Source: an uncultured Fretibacterium sp.
Lineage (GTDB): Bacteria > Synergistota > Synergistia > Synergistales > Aminobacteriaceae
Length of the DNA stretch: 21,600 bases
Assembly (NCBI RefSeq): GCF_938030725.1
Contig: NZ_CALHIQ010000167.1
Span: forward strand, 1 to 21,600
Direction: 5' to 3'
In this document: one piece after another, positions 14,404 through 21,600 of the stretch
How the letters are laid out: each line of letters opens with the position of its first letter
How positions within the stretch are numbered: position 1 is the stretch's first letter
Position numbers and translations under genes: made by a program
The notes under the pieces: model-generated
The model's database searches: none
Seen by the model: only the letters and a program-made list of their open reading frames with translations
What the model was told of the DNA's origin: nothing

Positions 14404-15945
14404 TTGACCAGGAGTAGGGTTTTATTGACGTTGTTGTGCCTCGTTACGTTTTTTGCCCCAGAGTTCTCCATTGCCGCGAACGCTGCTTCCGATGCGCCGA
14501 TATCCGTGGCCTGCATCACGACGGCACCGCACCTTGACGTCGTCACCGAGGACGGCCAGATCGTTTCCCTGCTCCTCTTTGCCTTGGAGTCCCTCGTGAC
14601 GACCGAGGAGGATGGTCAAGGGGGGATACGAATCGTTCCCGGCCTTGCTGAAAGCTGGAAGGTCAGCGAGGATGGTTTGTCCTATACCTTCAACCTGAAA
14701 AAGGGCGTCAAGTTTCATGACGGCACGCCCGTCACCACTGAGGACTGGATATGGTCGATCCTGCGTCTGAGGGACGCGGGGCCGGAAAGCCCGTGGAGCT
14801 ACCTGGCCCACGCCGTCAAGGAGGTTTCTGCTCCTGATGAGGATACGCTAGTCATATCCCTGTCCGAACCCTATGCCCCCTTTCTCTCTAATTTGACAAA
14901 CCCTGCCCTTTCCGTCCAGTCCAAGAAGCATTTTGAGAAGGTTGGGGCAGAGGCATTTCGCGACAGTCCCATGGGAACCGGCCCTTATTATTTTGCCGAG
15001 TGGGAGCTGAACCAGCGTTATATCCTCAAGAAAAACCCCTATTACCACGTCGAGGGCAAACCTGTCGCCAGCGAATTCCGCTTTATCGTCGTCCCGGACG
15101 ACAATACGCGGATCATGCAGCTTCAGGCCGGTCAGGTCGATGTCGTCAGGGATCTGCCTCAAAACAGGATTGACGAACTTGCCTCCTATCCCGGACTTGC
15201 CGTAGACGCGGAGCCCTCCACGGAGCAGCGCTTTGTCAATTTCAACGTGACCTTCCCTCCGCTCGATGACGTAAGGGTTCGCAACGCTCTGCGCCTGGCG
15301 ACCGATAAGCAGGCTATCATAAAGATGGTGCTCTTCGGTCACGGCTCACCGGTCTTCGGAGTCTTTCCGCGCGTCGATACCTTTTATAACAAGAAACTGA
15401 AAGACCCCGGGTACGACGTTGAAAAGGCCAAAGCCCTTCTGAAGGATGCCGGTCAGGAAAAGGGCTTTAAGCTGGAGATCATCTACAGCTCCGGCAACAG
15501 CGTCATGGAAAACATCGCGACAGTGCTCAAAGAGCAGTGGGCGAAGGTTGGCGTGGACCTTCAGCTCGTTCCGCTGGAAGGGCCGACGGTCAGCGCCACC
15601 TTCCAGAACCTGAAGCACCAGGTCACGATGCTGCGTTGGTCCACAGACACCGCCGACCCTGTAGGGTTCACCAGCTTCATCGCCGATTACGATGCCAGCC
15701 ATGGCTTCCATACGGGGTGGAAAAACGAGAGGGTCACGCAGTTGGCCCATGCAGCGGAAAAGGAGCTGGATGTGGAGAAACGCCGCGGCATGTACGAGGA
15801 AATCCAGCAAATTCTCTTCGATGAATGTCCAATGTATCCGCTCTACGAGAACGTCTATCCCGTTGCACGGAAGGACACGGTCCACAACTTCAGGTTCTCG
15901 GGCCTCTCGCGCTATGTATTCATCGATGCTTACAAGGATGAGTAG
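14404..15945 (+). CDS. Peptide ABC transporter substrate-binding protein (DppA/OppA family), 513 aa
   Basis: Extracytoplasmic solute-binding protein (SBP_bac_5) that captures short peptides for the permease encoded downstream. A signal peptide fits residues 1-26 (RSRVLLTLLCLVTFF, cleavage near AANA); no lipobox cysteine is seen, so it may be a free periplasmic protein. Family segments: LAESWKVSEDGLSYTFNLKKGVKF (split as LAESWKVSEDG and YTFNLKKGVKFHDGTPVT), SPMGTGPYYFAEW, VRNALRLATDKQAI and DAGQEKGF. Length is normal. TTG 14404 is chosen: AGGAGG lies 11 nt upstream, inside the longer reading frame, and the signal peptide then starts correctly. TTG 14329 or ATG 14341 would add a non-signal extension. 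Exact peptide length preference is unknown; nickel or other ligands are possible in the family. Confidence 0.92.
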   Translation: MTRSRVLLTLLCLVTFFAPEFSIAANAASDAPISVACITTAPHLDVVTEDGQIVSLLLFALESLVTTEEDGQGGIRIVPGLAESWKVSEDGLSYTFNLKKGVKFHDGTPVTTEDWIWSILRLRDAGPESPWSYLAHAVKEVSAPDEDTLVISLSEPYAPFLSNLTNPALSVQSKKHFEKVGAEAFRDSPMGTGPYYFAEWELNQRYILKKNPYYHVEGKPVASEFRFIVVPDDNTRIMQLQAGQVDVVRDLPQNRIDELASYPGLAVDAEPSTEQRFVNFNVTFPPLDDVRVRNALRLATDKQAIIKMVLFGHGSPVFGVFPRVDTFYNKKLKDPGYDVEKAKALLKDAGQEKGFKLEIIYSSGNSVMENIATVLKEQWAKVGVDLQLVPLEGPTVSATFQNLKHQVTMLRWSTDTADPVGFTSFIADYDASHGFHTGWKNERVTQLAHAAEKELDVEKRRGMYEEIQQILFDECPMYPLYENVYPVARKDTVHNFRFSGLSRYVFIDAYKDE

Positions 15946-15992
15946 TTATCACATCCTGGTTCCGTTGGATAAAAGCGGGTTTTGAAGCGATG

Positions 15993-16041
15993 ATGGGCCC
16001 TGACTCCCCACATTTCTATCGACACAGGGCCCATTATTTTG
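15993..16041 (+). terminator. Intra-operon hairpin between the binding-protein and permease genes
   Basis: ATGGGCCCTG (15993-16002) and CAGGGCCCAT (16025-16034) form a perfect 10-bp stem with a 22-nt loop. TATTTTGT follows on the + strand. It lies 48 nt after the binding-protein stop, where a partial terminator or a 3'-end stabiliser would keep the binding protein more abundant than the membrane parts. Confidence 0.65.
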
Positions 16042-16126
16042 TCTGCTCATCTGCAACTCTGTCCCCGCAGTTCCCAACCTCGCTACGTCGGGAGCTGCGG
16101 AATACGTGTGAGGGAAGTGTTTTTCC

Positions 16127-17068
16127 TTGAAGCAGCTCAACTACATCCTGAAACGCATCCTCCAGATGATTCCTGTCCTCTTCGTCGTAACCATCGTAGT
16201 CTTCCTCATGATTCACATGCTTCCGGGCGACCCCGCCCGAACGCTCCTGGGTGAGCGGGCAACCTATGCCCAAGTGGAGGCCCTTCAGATCAAACTGGGC
16301 CTGAATCGCCCTCTCCCCATCCAATACTGGCTCTTCCTGAAACACCTTTTTCGGCTGGATCTGGGGAACTCTGTGCTCTTTGGCGTCCCTGTCGCGAAGC
16401 TCTTGGTCGGAAGGCTGTCCCTTACCCTGAGCCTTACGCTTTTCTCCGGCTTCATTGCGCTTCTCATAAGTCTTCCCTTGGGCTATATTGCAGCGGCCAG
16501 AAAGGATAGAGTTGCCGACCATCTGATACGTACCGGGGCGTTGATTGCCCTGTCGACCCCTGTCTTCTGGATCGCGCTCCTGCTCATGATGCTCTTTGCG
16601 TTGAGACTGCGCTGGCTGCCCGTTGGAGGATGGGGGCGCACCCCCATGGAGCATTTCATGGGCCTGATCCTGCCTGCATTCACCTTGTCTCTTTCCACTG
16701 CCGCGCTCCTGGTTCGGAATCTTCGAAACAACATCGTGGATATCTCCCGCAGCGATTATGTCGATTTCGCACGCAGCAAGGGATTGAGCGAGAATATTGT
16801 CCGTGCCCGACACATCCTGCGCAATTCCCTCATCTCGACGGCCACGCTGCTCTCGTTGCAACTGGCCCACATGCTGGGGGGCAGTGTCATCACGGAGACG
16901 GTTTTCAATCTGCCCGGGCTCGGTTCTTTGATGATCCAGGCCATATTCGGTCGGGATTATGCCGTAGTTCAAGGAGGCATTTTCGTCATTGCCGTGATGG
17001 TCCTGTTCGTCAACCTGATAACGGACGTCCTGTACTCGCTGCTCGACCCACGGGTCGCCTTGGATTAG
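16127..17068 (+). CDS. Peptide ABC transporter permease, DppB/OppB family, 313 aa
   Basis: Inner-membrane permease subunit. The N-terminus YILKRILQMIPVLFVVTIVVF with the following HMLPGDPA is typical of the DppB side. About six membrane segments are visible (near 10-30, 100-122, 136-160, 178-196, 236-256, 284-305). The EAA loop that docks the ATPase is at 211-236 (YVDFARSKGL...HILRNS). The ending YSLLDPRV is family-typical. The start is TTG 16127, with AGGGAAG about 9 nt upstream; no ATG lies closer in frame. The next gene starts 4 nt after the stop. Confidence 0.95.
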   Translation: MKQLNYILKRILQMIPVLFVVTIVVFLMIHMLPGDPARTLLGERATYAQVEALQIKLGLNRPLPIQYWLFLKHLFRLDLGNSVLFGVPVAKLLVGRLSLTLSLTLFSGFIALLISLPLGYIAAARKDRVADHLIRTGALIALSTPVFWIALLLMMLFALRLRWLPVGGWGRTPMEHFMGLILPAFTLSLSTAALLVRNLRNNIVDISRSDYVDFARSKGLSENIVRARHILRNSLISTATLLSLQLAHMLGGSVITETVFNLPGLGSLMIQAIFGRDYAVVQGGIFVIAVMVLFVNLITDVLYSLLDPRVALD

Positions 17069-17072
17069 GGGC

Positions 17073-17939
17073 ATGGGACAGATTTTTGCATCCCTCCGTC
17101 GCCGCGGAGCCTGGCGGAAAGGGTATAAGCTCATCCTCGGAAACTCTTCGCTGACCATCGGCCTTGCGATTGTGGCCTTGATGTGTATCGTTGCCCTTGT
17201 TCCTGAAAGCATCGCTACGCACAATCCAAACGATCACAACGTGGACGCGATTTTACAGCCCCCTTCAGCAGAGCATTATTTTGGTACGGATAACTTTGGT
17301 CGTGATCTGTATTCCCGTGTGGTCTGGGGGGCTCGGGTCGATCTCCAACTGGGGCTGGTCGCCATGATAGTCCCATTCGTCGTCGGTTCTCTCATCGGCC
17401 TTCTTGCAGGCTATTACGGCAGATGGATCGACGCTCTGCTCATGCGGATACTGGATATTTTTCTGGCCTTCCCCTTTACTCTGGTCATCATCGTCATCGT
17501 CGCCATCATTGGACCGGGAACGGCCAACCTTTACATAGCGATGTGGCTCGTGGGTTGGAGGGCCTACGCGCGCCTGATTCGGAGCGATGTCCTGGTCATT
17601 CGGGACGCAGAATATGTACAGGCTGCGCGTGTCCTGGGATACTCCGACGCACGCATCCTCCTGCGCCATATTCTGCCCAACGTTGTCAGCTCCTGTATCG
17701 TCTATGGAGCGTCGGATGTGGTGATGTGTATGCTCGCAGGAGCTGCTATGAGTTTCCTGGGATTGGGGATTCAACCCCCGACCCCTGAATGGGGGGCGCT
17801 GATCGCGGGGGGACGAGCCTTTATTTCAAAAGCGTGGTGGCTGACAGCCCTACCTGGACTCTGTTTGGCGATTGCAGGGACTGGTTTCAGCCTGGTCGGA
17901 GACGGCCTCTCCGACCTCCTGCGTACCAAGGGCCGATAG
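17073..17939 (+). CDS. Peptide ABC transporter permease, DppC/OppC family, 288 aa
   Basis: Second permease subunit, pairing with the DppB-type protein. The first segment is near 26-44, followed by the OppC_N-type region with the HYFGTDNFGRDLYSRVVWGAR signature (GTDNFGRD at 71-78). The EAA loop is at 181-203 (YVQAARVLGYSDARILLRHI), and FLGLGIQPPTPEWG near the C-terminus is characteristic. ATG 17073 follows AGGGG only a few bases upstream, and the gene starts 4 nt after the preceding stop, so coupling is likely. Confidence 0.95.
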   Translation: MGQIFASLRRRGAWRKGYKLILGNSSLTIGLAIVALMCIVALVPESIATHNPNDHNVDAILQPPSAEHYFGTDNFGRDLYSRVVWGARVDLQLGLVAMIVPFVVGSLIGLLAGYYGRWIDALLMRILDIFLAFPFTLVIIVIVAIIGPGTANLYIAMWLVGWRAYARLIRSDVLVIRDAEYVQAARVLGYSDARILLRHILPNVVSSCIVYGASDVVMCMLAGAAMSFLGLGIQPPTPEWGALIAGGRAFISKAWWLTALPGLCLAIAGTGFSLVGDGLSDLLRTKGR

Positions 17940-17953
17940 AGGAGAGACGTTCA

Positions 17954-18949
17954 ATGTCCGATATCCTGCTGGAGGTCAAAGACCTGAGGACACACTTCAT
18001 CACTGGGGAGAATACGGTTAAGGCGGTGAACGGCGTCAGCTTTTCCGTTCGGCGTGGGGAGACCTTCGGCCTGCTTGGAGAGTCCGGCTGTGGCAAGAGC
18101 GCAACATGCCGTAGCATCACACGCCTCATCAACCCGCCGGGGCAAATTATCGGAGGAGAAATTCTCTACGAGGGGAGGGATCTGTTAAAGCTTCCACTGG
18201 ATAAGCTGAGGCGTCTTCGAGGACGGGAGATCAGCATGATTTTCCAGGAACCGATGACGGCCTTAAACCCCGTGCTCCCGATTCGCACGCAGATCTTTGA
18301 GTCCCTGGATCCACAGATGAGCCGGGCTCAGAAACAAGCTCGTGCCCTTGAATTGATGCACCTGGTGGGGATACCATCTCCAGAGAAGCGAATCGACGAA
18401 TATATTCATCAGTTCTCAGGCGGAATGCGTCAGAGGGCCATGATTGCCATCGCCTTAGCTTCCCAGCCTCGCCTCCTGCTCGCCGATGAGCCCACGACGG
18501 CACTGGACGTCACCATCCAGGATCAGATCATGAAACTCATCGAAGGGCTCAAGAAGCGTATGAACATGAGCGTCATTTTGGTCACGCACGACCTGGGGGT
18601 GGTCTCGCAGATGTGTGACCGCGTCGCTGTAATGTACGCAGGGCACGTCATGGAGCTCTGCGATACGGTTACGCTTTTTTTCCATCCCAGACACCCCTAC
18701 ACGCACGGCCTGTTTCGTTCCCTTCCTCACGGGAAAGGCACGAGGACCAGGCTTAAGCCTATTGCGGGAGCCCCCCCGAGCCTTGAGAATCTTCCTGCGG
18801 GCTGCCCTTTTGAACCACGCTGTGATTGGGCCGGAGAGTGTTGCAGGATAGGATTGCCTCCTTTAACGGAGATTGCCGAGGGGCACTTCACGCGTTGCTA
18901 TTTTCACGCGAAGCTGCCGGACGAAGTGCGTTTTCCGACCCGGATGTGA
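17954..18949 (+). CDS. Peptide ABC transporter ATP-binding protein, DppD/OppD family, 331 aa
   Basis: First ATPase subunit. Walker A is GESGCGKSA (42-50), the Q-loop MIFQEP (95-100), signature FSGGMRQR (154-161), Walker B LLLADEP (174-180) and the switch His in VTHD. The C-terminal oligo_HPY region has PHRxPYT-type PRHPYTHGL and a cysteine set (GCPFEPRC, then GECC, then RCYF) usual for OppD/DppD, some of which carry an iron-sulfur cluster. ATG 17954 is preceded by GAGGAGAG; an upstream reading to 17789 only overlaps the DppC-type gene. The gap from the preceding gene is 14 nt. Confidence 0.95.
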   Translation: MSDILLEVKDLRTHFITGENTVKAVNGVSFSVRRGETFGLLGESGCGKSATCRSITRLINPPGQIIGGEILYEGRDLLKLPLDKLRRLRGREISMIFQEPMTALNPVLPIRTQIFESLDPQMSRAQKQARALELMHLVGIPSPEKRIDEYIHQFSGGMRQRAMIAIALASQPRLLLADEPTTALDVTIQDQIMKLIEGLKKRMNMSVILVTHDLGVVSQMCDRVAVMYAGHVMELCDTVTLFFHPRHPYTHGLFRSLPHGKGTRTRLKPIAGAPPSLENLPAGCPFEPRCDWAGECCRIGLPPLTEIAEGHFTRCYFHAKLPDEVRFPTRM

Positions 18950-18968
18950 GGAAGGGGTAGACGGTAAC

Positions 18969-19967
18969 ATGGACACGTTGGACAAAGATACGGCCTTGAT
19001 ACGGGTACGGGGGTTAAAAAAATACTTTCCCTTGAAACGGCAGCTCACGGATTTTATCTCAGGAAATCCTCAAGAGGTCCTCAAGGCCGTGGACGATATC
19101 GACTTGGATATCCAAACGGGCGAAAACCTGGGCTTGGTGGGGGAGTCCGGGTGCGGCAAGAGCACACTGGCCCGAACGATGATTCGTCTTTACACCCCGG
19201 ACGAGGGGTCCGTACTGTTTGACGGCAAGGACATCACGCGAATGGAGAAACGAGAGCTGCGCAAGGTAAGGCGGGACCTCCAGATGATCTTTCAGGATCC
19301 CTACTCCTCGCTTAATCCACGCATGTCCGTGCGCGAGATGCTCATGGAGGCCCTGGCGTTCCACAAAATCTGTCACAAAACCGATATGGAGAAACGATTT
19401 TACGAGCTTCTCTCCATGGTCGGGATTGGAGCGGAGGCCGCAGACCGTTTGCCGGGAGAGTTTTCTGGGGGCCAACGCCAGCGCATCGGCATCGCACGAG
19501 CCCTTGCGCCGGCCCCCCGCTTCATCATCGCGGACGAACCGGTTTCGGCACTTGATGTTTCCATACAAGCCCAGATCATCAACTTGCTGGAGGAGCTTCA
19601 GGAGCGACTGCACCTCACCATCCTGTTTATATCGCACGACCTTCGTGTCGTAAGACACATATCGCATCGCGTCGCGGTTATGTACCTCGGCAAGATCGTC
19701 GAATTAGCGGACACCGAAGCGCTGTTCGAGCACCCGGCACATCCCTATACGGACATCCTTCTGAGGGCGGAGCCCCCGCTCGATCCGAGGCTCAGAAGTA
19801 CAGAAACCGCGATCTCAGGAGAACTGCCGAGCCCCATTCACCTGCCACCAGGCTGCCGTTTCCATCCCAGGTGCCCAAATGCCCGAAAGGAGTGTGCCGA
19901 AAGAGAGCCCCTCTTGAGTAGCATCGGCGGCGGGCATTTCGCCGCCTGTCATTATCCCCTTCTCTGA
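18969..19967 (+). CDS. Peptide ABC transporter ATP-binding protein, DppF/OppF family, 332 aa
   Basis: Second ATPase subunit, forming a heterodimer with the DppD-type protein. The N-terminus VRGLKKYFPLKR is typical of DppF/OppF. Walker A is GESGCGKST (58-66), Q-loop MIFQDPYSSLNPRMSV (107-121), signature FSGGQRQR (165-172), Walker B FIIADEP (185-191), H-loop FISHDL. The C-terminus keeps HPAHPYTDILL and the PPGCRFHPRCPNA cysteine region. ATG 18969 is used; GGAAGGGG lies about 11 nt upstream. It starts 19 nt after the previous gene and ends the operon, tail to tail with an M28 peptidase gene. Confidence 0.95.
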   Translation: MDTLDKDTALIRVRGLKKYFPLKRQLTDFISGNPQEVLKAVDDIDLDIQTGENLGLVGESGCGKSTLARTMIRLYTPDEGSVLFDGKDITRMEKRELRKVRRDLQMIFQDPYSSLNPRMSVREMLMEALAFHKICHKTDMEKRFYELLSMVGIGAEAADRLPGEFSGGQRQRIGIARALAPAPRFIIADEPVSALDVSIQAQIINLLEELQERLHLTILFISHDLRVVRHISHRVAVMYLGKIVELADTEALFEHPAHPYTDILLRAEPPLDPRLRSTETAISGELPSPIHLPPGCRFHPRCPNARKECAEREPLLSSIGGGHFAACHYPLL

Positions 19968-19977
19968 GGGAGGGGGT

Positions 19978-20015
19978 AAAAAGAGAGGAAGGGGCTGCCT
20001 CTATCGGTGCCCCTT
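19978..20015 (-). terminator. Candidate terminator of the M28 peptidase gene
   Basis: AAGGGGC (19989-19995) and GCCCCTT (20009-20015) form a 7-bp stem with a 13-nt loop, overlapping the stop codon of the leftward gene. On the - strand CCTCTCTTTTT follows, so the T-run begins six bases after the stem. Only a moderate candidate. No convincing + strand terminator was found after the transporter operon. Confidence 0.4.
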
Positions 20016-21600
20016 AACACCTCTCCAGTTCCTGCGCCAGGGACAGCAATCGATTGCGCTGAGCGAGGATATAACGGTCAAGGACGAACTTTGCCCTGTC
20101 CGTAAGCGATTGGGTGGCCAGGGCTTCCAGCGGCAGGGACAGACCAGGCACGTACGCCTCCCCCATGCGGAAGTCCTGAAAATAAGGGGCCCGCTGGCAG
20201 TAAAGAGCTTGATTCAATCTACGAATCACGAATAGGCGTTCCTTCAGACCGCTTTTCCCCGCCAACCGCTCACGACTGCTCTTCAGAGAAATCAAGATGG
20301 AATGCAGGCCCGGAACTTGCCTGTCGTCGATTTTTTCGAGCTCTCCGATCAGACGATCCCACAGAGCCCTGTCGTCCGGGAGCCAGCCGGGCTCCAGAAT
20401 ACGGTAGGTTCCCAGAGCATAGAGCTGGCAGTCCTGCATCAGGACCTTCATATCGTGCTTGCCGAAGGTGTCCTCCTCCGTATGCCACCACCAGGGCATC
20501 CCCCCTTTGCCGCTGGCATGAGGGGAGTCCGGCGCGGTCTGGGAGGACCATATGAAGCACGAGGACACGCCGATATTATAGAAGGATTGATCGTAGGAAT
20601 TGACCGGGCCGAAATGCTCTCCGTCCTGCCCCGTGACATCCCGCACCGCACCGCGCGCCAATGCCATGAAGTCCGGCGTTGCGGCGACCTGAGAGAAATC
20701 TTCGGACCCCTTTGCTCCGGGGACATCGGCGTTGATATAACAAAGACAGTGTTCGTCCAACTCCCCAAAACGCTCGAGCGCATAGTTGGAGGACCCCGCG
20801 TACTTGGAGAACTCGTGTCCCGACCACCAGCAGAAGCGCAGGCCAAAAGGCCGCCGCTTCAGGCTGGAAAAGCGTAAGGCGAGAGCCAGCATCAGGGCGC
20901 ATCCTGTTCCATTATCCGTTGCGCCGTGGTGTTTTGCATCCATGTGAGAGCCCAACAGGATAAAGTATGGGGAGTCCCCGGGAAGACACGCCTCCAAGAG
21001 AGGAAGCTTTCTGACCTCGGACCTGGAACGGCCGCGGAGCTCGATGTCCAGATCTCCTGATACGGCAAGTTCCATCAACCGATTGCCCCCTAGACGATTG
21101 ACGGCGAAGACGGGAATTTGTGGATAGAGCTCGACGTCCTCTGGAAGGGCCGCCCCCCAGCCCGCACACACGGCGCTCTCGTGGATGACGTCTTCGTCGC
21201 CGTATGGCCAGCAGAAGACATAGGCGAAAGCCCCGCGCTCGAAAGCATCCCGGATGGCAACGGCGGATCTGGTGGTGCTCAGGACAATTTTACCCTCCAG
21301 GTCCCTTGCGGACCGGGAACTGCGGTCGGCAAACCAGGCGATGGAGTCTGGCGGAAAGCTTTCTGGGGGAACGAAGACCGCCTTCCCCCGAACGGGCTTC
21401 TCCCAAACGTCGGGCGAGTACCCCCAAATCTTCACGGGAAGGGATTCCTCTTTCCCCTGGGACCAAAAGCGCATCCGCGCTTCCCCAAAGGAAAATGTCC
21501 ATGCGGGAAACGTCGTCCTCGACGGGTTCATTCCATTCTCCTCCAGCCGACTGGCCACGTATTCGTGGGCCAACCTCTCCCCTTCGCTGCCGGAGGGCCG
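20014..21600 (-). CDS. M28-family zinc peptidase with PA-like insert, 5' end beyond the window
   Basis: Aminopeptidase-like protein; 528 residues are visible and the frame is open to the right edge (RPSGSEGERLAHEYVASRL, the usual M28 beginning), so only a short N-terminus is missing. A PA-like region (DLEGKIVLSTTRSA to IPVFAVNRLGG) precedes the peptidase domain. Zinc-site motifs: GSHMDAKHHGATDNGTG (HMD near 20938-20946), INADVPG and WHTEEDTF (near 20467-20484). The usual Glu-Glu pair reads GHEFSKYAGS (near 20809), keeping one Glu only. About 130 helical residues follow the domain. No signal peptide can be judged because the start is missing. Convergent with the peptide transporter, which suggests peptide use, but cotranscription is excluded. 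The exact substrate is unknown. Confidence 0.85.
   Translation of the reverse strand, partial: RPSGSEGERLAHEYVASRLEENGMNPSRTTFPAWTFSFGEARMRFWSQGKEESLPVKIWGYSPDVWEKPVRGKAVFVPPESFPPDSIAWFADRSSRSARDLEGKIVLSTTRSAVAIRDAFERGAFAYVFCWPYGDEDVIHESAVCAGWGAALPEDVELYPQIPVFAVNRLGGNRLMELAVSGDLDIELRGRSRSEVRKLPLLEACLPGDSPYFILLGSHMDAKHHGATDNGTGCALMLALALRFSSLKRRPFGLRFCWWSGHEFSKYAGSSNYALERFGELDEHCLCYINADVPGAKGSEDFSQVAATPDFMALARGAVRDVTGQDGEHFGPVNSYDQSFYNIGVSSCFIWSSQTAPDSPHASGKGGMPWWWHTEEDTFGKHDMKVLMQDCQLYALGTYRILEPGWLPDDRALWDRLIGELEKIDDRQVPGLHSILISLKSSRERLAGKSGLKERLFVIRRLNQALYCQRAPYFQDFRMGEAYVPGLSLPLEALATQSLTDRAKFVLDRYILAQRNRLLSLAQELERC

Noticed and set aside
19926..19975. Hairpins at the end of the DppF-type gene considered as + strand terminators
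   Set aside because: GGCGGC/GCCGCC lies inside the coding sequence, CCCCTTC/GGGAGGGG is imperfect, and neither is followed by a T-run on the + strand.

Overview
The window looks like chromosomal DNA from a G+C-rich anaerobic bacterium. It carries a complete SelA/SelB selenocysteine-insertion pair next to a YedF-type selenium-associated protein, a clostridial/Thermotoga-type single-cluster ferredoxin, a peptide ABC-transport operon with a neighbouring M28 peptidase, and the usual ffh-rpsP-khpA-rimM-trmD-rplS core block. TrmD has an extra C-terminal domain resembling the TM1570-type SPOUT methyltransferase. This mix fits an amino-acid-fermenting lineage such as Synergistota. That placement is inference from gene content; no 16S rRNA or other marker is present.

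Layout. (1) 1-640: possible start of a leftward gene at the left edge, a near-palindrome with a perfect -10 box, then leftward ferredoxin and CAU-anticodon tRNA genes, each with its own promoter, sharing a strong terminator. (2) 868-2124: a secreted M23 (LytM) peptidase, rightward, ending at a bidirectional terminator. (3) 2207-7704: a leftward operon selA-selB-nudC-corC-like, with overlapping or nearly touching genes. (4) 7741-7850: a divergent control region with a 20-bp perfect GC palindrome in the selA leader and a tandem 17-bp repeat carrying two TATAAT boxes. (5) 7853-9566: rightward yedF-like gene and uridine phosphorylase. (6) 9588-14204: leftward ylxM-ffh-rpsP-khpA-rimM-trmD-rplS operon, from a full-consensus promoter (TTGACA, 17 bp, TATAAT) to a strong hairpin terminator. 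(7) 14404-19967: rightward five-gene peptide/oligopeptide ABC transporter operon with a hairpin between the binding-protein gene and the first permease. (8) 20014-21600: leftward M28-family peptidase gene, convergent with the transporter and cut by the right edge.

How they work together. SelA makes Sec-tRNA and SelB delivers it; YedF is known mainly as a marker of genomes with selenium metabolism. No selenoprotein gene was recognised in the window. The ffh block joins protein targeting (Ffh, YlxM), ribosome assembly (S16, L19, RimM), an RNA chaperone (KhpA) and tRNA modification (TrmD). The transporter imports short peptides and the M28 enzyme may trim peptides.

Most interesting points: rimM has no AUG/GUG/UUG upstream of its conserved N-terminus, but an ACG sits at ideal distance from a Shine-Dalgarno sequence; TrmD is fused to a second, apparently degenerate SPOUT domain; YedF lacks the TusA-domain catalytic cysteine and has a ~95-residue charged linker; the selA leader has a perfect hairpin where E. 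coli has a SelB-binding autoregulatory element; and the M28 enzyme has an altered Glu-Glu motif.
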